Source: Thiomicrorhabdus indica (GTDB lineage: Bacteria > Pseudomonadota > Gammaproteobacteria > Thiomicrospirales > Thiomicrospiraceae). Taken from it: a stretch of DNA of 64,000 nucleotides. The notes beneath the pieces were generated by a model, which worked only from the letters and a program-made list of their open reading frames with translations, did no database searches and was not told the origin of the DNA. The DNA is taken from NCBI RefSeq assembly GCF_004293625.1, contig NZ_CP033040.1, forward strand, positions 2,557,001-2,621,000, read 5' to 3'. The position numbers and the translations under genes are program-made. Of this stretch, positions 60,509 through 64,000 are shown piece by piece. How positions within the stretch are numbered: position 1 is the first letter of the stretch; the number at the start of each line of letters is the position of its first letter.

Positions 60509-61012
60509 TTAAGAGTTAGCAGCCAATTGCTTTAGGAAATTATCCATAATTAGTAATTTCTGTCCTTTACTTCCATCAAAGTCTAACATTTCAGCGCGAG
60601 CTAAAATTTTTCCAAACAACACTTCTTCCTCATGCTGTTCTGCGATAAACCATTCGATAAAGTTAAACGTCGTATAGTCTTCTTTAGCGAACGCGGTTTT
60701 TGCGATGTTTTTAATCATTGCTGTGACTTTTTTCTCATGCTCAAACGCTGCATTAATCACATCCATTAAGTTGTCAAATTCGCGCGGCGCTTTATCAATT
60801 GCCTGAATAGTGACCGGAGCACCACACTCAGCCATATAGTTAAAAATTTTATCCATATGACCACGCTCTTCCAAAGAATGGTTACGGAAAAACTCGGAGG
60901 CACCTTCTAAGCCTGCACACTCACTCCATGCACACATCTGTAAATAAACATTTGACGCATAAAATTCAGCGTTGACTTGATCGTTTAATAAATTCGCAAT
61001 TTTCTTATCCAT
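60509..61012 (-). CDS. ftnA: Non-heme ferritin FtnA
   Basis: A 167-aa iron-storage subunit that forms 24-mer shells. The di-iron ferroxidase ligands are visible: E in VNAEFYASNVY, E and H in HSLEERGHM, and E in FIEWFIAEQHEEE. Length and sequence match bacterial FtnA, without the heme-ligand Met pattern of bacterioferritin. The ATG follows AAGGAGA. It is divergent from the catecholate-type receptor across a region with two Fur boxes, and convergent with the peroxiredoxin: an iron/peroxide neighbourhood. Confidence 0.95.
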   Translation of the reverse strand: MDKKIANLLNDQVNAEFYASNVYLQMCAWSECAGLEGASEFFRNHSLEERGHMDKIFNYMAECGAPVTIQAIDKAPREFDNLMDVINAAFEHEKKVTAMIKNIAKTAFAKEDYTTFNFIEWFIAEQHEEEVLFGKILARAEMLDFDGSKGQKLLIMDNFLKQLAANS

Positions 61013-61166
61013 TATTCGATTCTCCTTAATTTCAAAAATTTAGCATGCAACATTTTTGACCAACTAAACAGTACAAAAACACCACGCTTCGTAATCCATA
61101 CTAAACTCGAATTAAACCATTGAGTAAAGTTTTGTATAAATCATTTTTATCTTACATAAAAATAAC

Positions 61167-61185
61167 AATAACGCGAATCATTATT
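61167..61185 (+). promoter_or_regulatory. Candidate Fur box 1 of the catecholate-type receptor
   Basis: AATAACGCGAATCATTATT matches 13 of 19 positions, with a perfect right arm AATCATTAT. Confidence 0.55.
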
Positions 61186-61213
61186 ATTTACTTGTAAATA
61201 ATTTTTGGTTAAC

Positions 61214-61232
61214 TATAATGCGATTCATTATT
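61214..61232 (+). promoter_or_regulatory. Candidate Fur box 2 of the catecholate-type receptor
   Basis: TATAATGCGATTCATTATT matches 14 of 19 positions and contains a TATAAT that may be the -10 element itself, so Fur binding would block the promoter. Confidence 0.55.
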
Positions 61233-61399
61233 ATTTACATTTTAAAAATCAACAACAAACACTCTCAACTAAAAAAACAAAATTCTTAACTTAAGAATCA
61301 CGTCATATGAGAGCAACTGTTTACTCAACTTAACACTGCTTAAGACTTTATCCGGCACGCAAATAAAGTCATTAAGGAAACATCACAACAAAGGATAGA

Positions 61400-63727
61400 A
61401 TGATGACCAATAAACCTTTGAACCGACTCAATCAGGAAATGAGCGGTGTCACTTTCAAACCCAAAAGTGTTTTAAACCGAACAACAACTCAAGCCATTAC
61501 ACTGGGTCTTGCTGCGAGCTTAGCCACCTCTGCCTCTTATGCTGAGGAACAGAAGAAAACGATCGACTTAGACCAAGTACAAGTAGAAGGTCAAAAAATT
61601 GATGACAACCCTTATGCGGAAAAAGATGCGCCTTACAAAGCGAATTTCTCAGGTGATGCGCGTCGTGTAAAACCGCTTGCTGAAACGCCACAAACCATTC
61701 AGGTACTTACCCAAACTCAATTGGAAGAAGCTGGACAAACAGACTTAAAAGATATCGTTCAATCCCAACCGGGTATCACACTAGGCACTGGTGAAAACGG
61801 AAATGCCTTTGGGGATCGTTACATTATCCGAGGGCATGAAGCACGTTCTGATGTGTTTGTTGATGGTTTGCGTGATCCTGGAATGACCACTCGTGAAAGC
61901 TTTGCAACAGAACAAATTGAAATCACCAAAGGGCCAAGCTCAACCTTTGCCGGCCGAGGCGCAACTGGTGGAGCGGTTAACTCCGTTACCAAACAAGCGA
62001 ATCTTGGACGTAGCTTTAACAAGCTGTCTGGTGGCTGGGGAACCGATGATTATCACCGCTATACGCTAGACTCCAATATTGTACTGACTGACGACGCAGC
62101 CGTTCGTATTAATATTTTGGACGCTTATGAAGAAGCACCAGATCGCGCACCGGTTGACCGTGATCGAGAAGGGCTCGCAGCTTCTCTATTCTGGGCACCA
62201 ACGGATAAATTAGACTTTACGCTGGATCACTATCATCTAGATGCCGATGACACGCCTGATTTAGGGACTTACCAGAATAGAACATCCGGCCAAATCAACC
62301 ATAATTTGCCAGCTTATGCGCAAGAACAAGACTTCTTAAAATCGACCATTGATACCACTACTTTAAAAGTAGGCTATCAAGCGGCGAATAACTTGCGACT
62401 TGAAAATACCACACGTTACGGTAAAACCGATAATGGTTATGTCGTCAGTGGTGCAAGTGGTACGAGCGCTGTCGATGCTGACGGAAATGCGCTCTACGAT
62501 ACTGTATCCATTAAAAATCCTGCACCTCAGGGCTGGCAGGATGTGGAATATTTCGCCAATGTGTTAAATGCATTTTATGACACTGAAATTGGTGGCATGC
62601 AACATCAATTTGTCTTCAGCGGAGAGTACAGCAATCACAAGGTCTTAAACGGTGTCTACAATGTTGAGAACCTTGGTGAAAGCAACTGTCTAGTCAATGG
62701 ACGCCGCGGAATTAGTGAAGGCTATTGTATTCAAAATGCTGACGGAAGCTACATCAGCAACCTTAACAGCTTTATTGGTCGTTCCATTGCTAAAGGCGAC
62801 TGGGATTCCGATTGGCAAATGAAAACTACCTCTTTGGCGGCCATGGATACGATTGATGTCACTGATAAACTTTCGGTATTCGCTGGTGTTCGTTTTGACA
62901 AAGTAGACCTAAACCTTGAAACTCAAGGACGCTCGGAAGGTGATTACGATTATAGCGACAACCTTTGGAATGGACATTTAGGCTTTGTCTATAAAGTTGC
63001 TGAAAATGGTAATATCTATGCAACCTACAGCTCGGCAACGAACGTGAATGGTGGCGAATCAGATGTAGGAACCTCATCTGGTTATGGCGGTTTCTTAGTT
63101 GATTCAACGGCTTTGAACGATCCTGATCCAGAAACAACCAACAGTTTTGAATTGGGAACTAAGTGGCAGTTTAATAACAATAAATTACTGGCAACCGCAG
63201 CGGTCTTCCAAACGACTAAAAGCGACGTAATGGAAGGTTCTGGATATGATGAAGTCGGTACTTATAATTCAGGTGAAAACCGAGTCCGCGGGATTGAATT
63301 AGGATTAGTTGGGAATATCACCAGCAAGTTCAGTGCACAAGTCGCTTTAACAGCAATGGATTCCGAAGTAACGGACTCTTATAACGAGGACAATATCGGT
63401 AAATCACTAAGTAACTTTGCCGATAACCAAGCGTTTGCTCAGTTAAGATACCAACTAACACCGAAATTCTCGTTTGGAGGGAATGCAACTTACGTGAGTG
63501 AAATGTATGCTGGACAACCAGATACTGCGGCTGGAAATGTCAAAGTACCGAGTTATACAAAATATGACCTGTTTGCCACCTATCGCTTTACCAATAATCT
63601 TGATATGCGTGTAAATGTTGGAAACATCACGAATGAAGACTACTACCTAGCGGCTTACCGAAGCGGCGGATTCATGTACAAAGGCGATGCACGCAATGCC
63701 TATGTTACGGTGAATTATGAGTTCTAA
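61400..63727 (+). CDS. TonB-dependent siderophore receptor (Fiu/catecholate-like)
   Basis: A 775-aa outer-membrane receptor. It has an extended signal sequence (hydrophobic 30-47, cut after ATSASYA), a TonB box like DLDQVQVEGQ, and a plug with PQTIQVLTQTQLEE, RYIIRGHEARSDVFVDGLRDPG and IEITKGPSSTFAGRGATGGAVN, which together resemble Fiu and other monomeric-catecholate receptors. The barrel ends AYVTVNYEF. Two Fur-like boxes precede it. The strong terminator and a hydroxyacid dehydrogenase gene follow. The ligand is not proven; linear or monomeric catechols are the best guess. Confidence 0.92.
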   Translation: MMTNKPLNRLNQEMSGVTFKPKSVLNRTTTQAITLGLAASLATSASYAEEQKKTIDLDQVQVEGQKIDDNPYAEKDAPYKANFSGDARRVKPLAETPQTIQVLTQTQLEEAGQTDLKDIVQSQPGITLGTGENGNAFGDRYIIRGHEARSDVFVDGLRDPGMTTRESFATEQIEITKGPSSTFAGRGATGGAVNSVTKQANLGRSFNKLSGGWGTDDYHRYTLDSNIVLTDDAAVRINILDAYEEAPDRAPVDRDREGLAASLFWAPTDKLDFTLDHYHLDADDTPDLGTYQNRTSGQINHNLPAYAQEQDFLKSTIDTTTLKVGYQAANNLRLENTTRYGKTDNGYVVSGASGTSAVDADGNALYDTVSIKNPAPQGWQDVEYFANVLNAFYDTEIGGMQHQFVFSGEYSNHKVLNGVYNVENLGESNCLVNGRRGISEGYCIQNADGSYISNLNSFIGRSIAKGDWDSDWQMKTTSLAAMDTIDVTDKLSVFAGVRFDKVDLNLETQGRSEGDYDYSDNLWNGHLGFVYKVAENGNIYATYSSATNVNGGESDVGTSSGYGGFLVDSTALNDPDPETTNSFELGTKWQFNNNKLLATAAVFQTTKSDVMEGSGYDEVGTYNSGENRVRGIELGLVGNITSKFSAQVALTAMDSEVTDSYNEDNIGKSLSNFADNQAFAQLRYQLTPKFSFGGNATYVSEMYAGQPDTAAGNVKVPSYTKYDLFATYRFTNNLDMRVNVGNITNEDYYLAAYRSGGFMYKGDARNAYVTVNYEF

Positions 63728-63774
63728 GACTCCTCCTCAATAAACGAAGGTTTAATTGTTTCCTTCCATGTTTC

Positions 63775-63811
63775 CTCAGCCAATCTTGTATTGGCTGAGT
63801 TTTATTTTTTA
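63775..63811 (+). terminator. Strong terminator after the catecholate-type receptor
   Basis: A 10-bp perfect stem (CTCAGCCAAT/ATTGGCTGAG) with a 5-nt loop, followed by TTTTATTTTTT. Confidence 0.9.
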
Positions 63812-63824
63812 AGGCGAAAAAATC

Positions 63825-64000
63825 ATGTTTGATGACTATCAAGAACTACAACGTCACGTTTTGTGTGCGCAAGATTTTGAAGCACTTGCTCAGACCAAAC
63901 TTGATGAAGCTTTGTTTGCCTATATTTCTGGAGGCAGTGGCCAAGAAATTACCTTACAGCGCAATCGCACAGCATTTGAACAAACGACAATCATGCCAAA
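63825..64000 (+). CDS. FMN-dependent 2-hydroxyacid dehydrogenase, 5' part only
   Basis: The first 58 codons of a gene that runs off the window. The sequence (CAQDFEALAQTKLDEALFAYI followed by SGGSGQEITLQRNRTAFEQ) matches the N terminus of the lactate oxidase/glycolate oxidase/LldD family, where the YxxGGSGDExTLxxN pattern is conserved. The full protein would be an FMN TIM barrel oxidising an L-2-hydroxyacid. AAGGCG lies upstream of the ATG. It sits 97 bp after the receptor gene, behind a strong terminator, so it probably has its own promoter or is not co-transcribed. Confidence 0.8.
   Translation, partial: MFDDYQELQRHVLCAQDFEALAQTKLDEALFAYISGGSGQEITLQRNRTAFEQTTIMP

Larger units (their letters stand above)
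61013..61399. other. Ferritin/receptor divergent control region with repeated Fur-type sequence
   Basis: 387 bp without a gene. It carries two near-identical 19-bp sequences, GCGAATCATTATTATTTAC at 61173-61191 and GCGATTCATTATTATTTAC at 61220-61238, separated by 47 bp start to start, each inside a Fur-like match. Confidence 0.6.

Overview
The window looks like chromosomal DNA of an aerobic, moderately AT-rich gammaproteobacterium. The fused tRNA-modification enzyme MnmC, TmcA, a DosC-like globin-coupled cyclase, a YgiW/QseBC-type cluster and classical Fur and Zur boxes all point that way. A marine lineage near Thiomicrospira, Hydrogenovibrio or Methylophaga is a guess only; no rRNA or tRNA gene was seen to settle it.

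Layout: 0-12 kb holds housekeeping and repair genes: a peroxiredoxin-glutaredoxin fusion, an HI0933-type flavoprotein, a CinA-like protein, thiD, mnmC, msrB-tmcA and a TRAP permease pair without a visible binding protein. 12-25 kb holds a DeaD/CsdA helicase with a long leader, an AhpD-like protein, a Spy-like protein, a Fur-linked TonB receptor, a YgiW/response regulator/histidine kinase operon divergent from a DUF5666 lipoprotein, a heme-globin diguanylate cyclase and moaC.

25-29 kb is a four-gene methionine operon (DUF1852 mesX, core methionine synthase mesD, flavin reductase, methylenetetrahydrofolate reductase-like protein) with a divergent MetR-like regulator. This matches the folate- and cobalamin-independent, oxygen-requiring MesD system. 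29-41 kb is a siderophore/metallophore uptake island resembling the transport half of the yersiniabactin/pyochelin systems: AraC regulator, FyuA-like receptor, DmeF-like CDF exporter, RhtX/FptX-like MFS, two ABC half-transporters, a methyltransferase and an MFS exporter. It ends in a decayed SMR efflux gene whose reading frame can be rebuilt. 42-50 kb is a heme system (hmuV-U-T-S-hmuY-TonB receptor) divergent from hugZ across a Fur box.

50-59 kb holds a chemoreceptor and a zinc-starvation region: TonB receptor, histidine-rich lipoprotein and COG0523 GTPase, with three matching Zur-like boxes, and the zur gene itself. An intact IS3-family element has inserted between the GTPase and zur. 59-64 kb holds a 1-Cys peroxiredoxin, a ferritin, a catecholate-type TonB receptor behind two Fur boxes and the start of an FMN-dependent 2-hydroxyacid dehydrogenase. 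Metal acquisition dominates the window: five TonB-dependent receptors, but no tonB/exbB/exbD.

A 10-bp perfect palindrome, ACCGGCCGGT, occurs 19 times (plus one 9/10 copy). It is enriched between genes, and within genes mostly encodes Pro-Ala-Gly. It is missing from 25.2 to 44.3 kb, exactly across the methionine and siderophore blocks.
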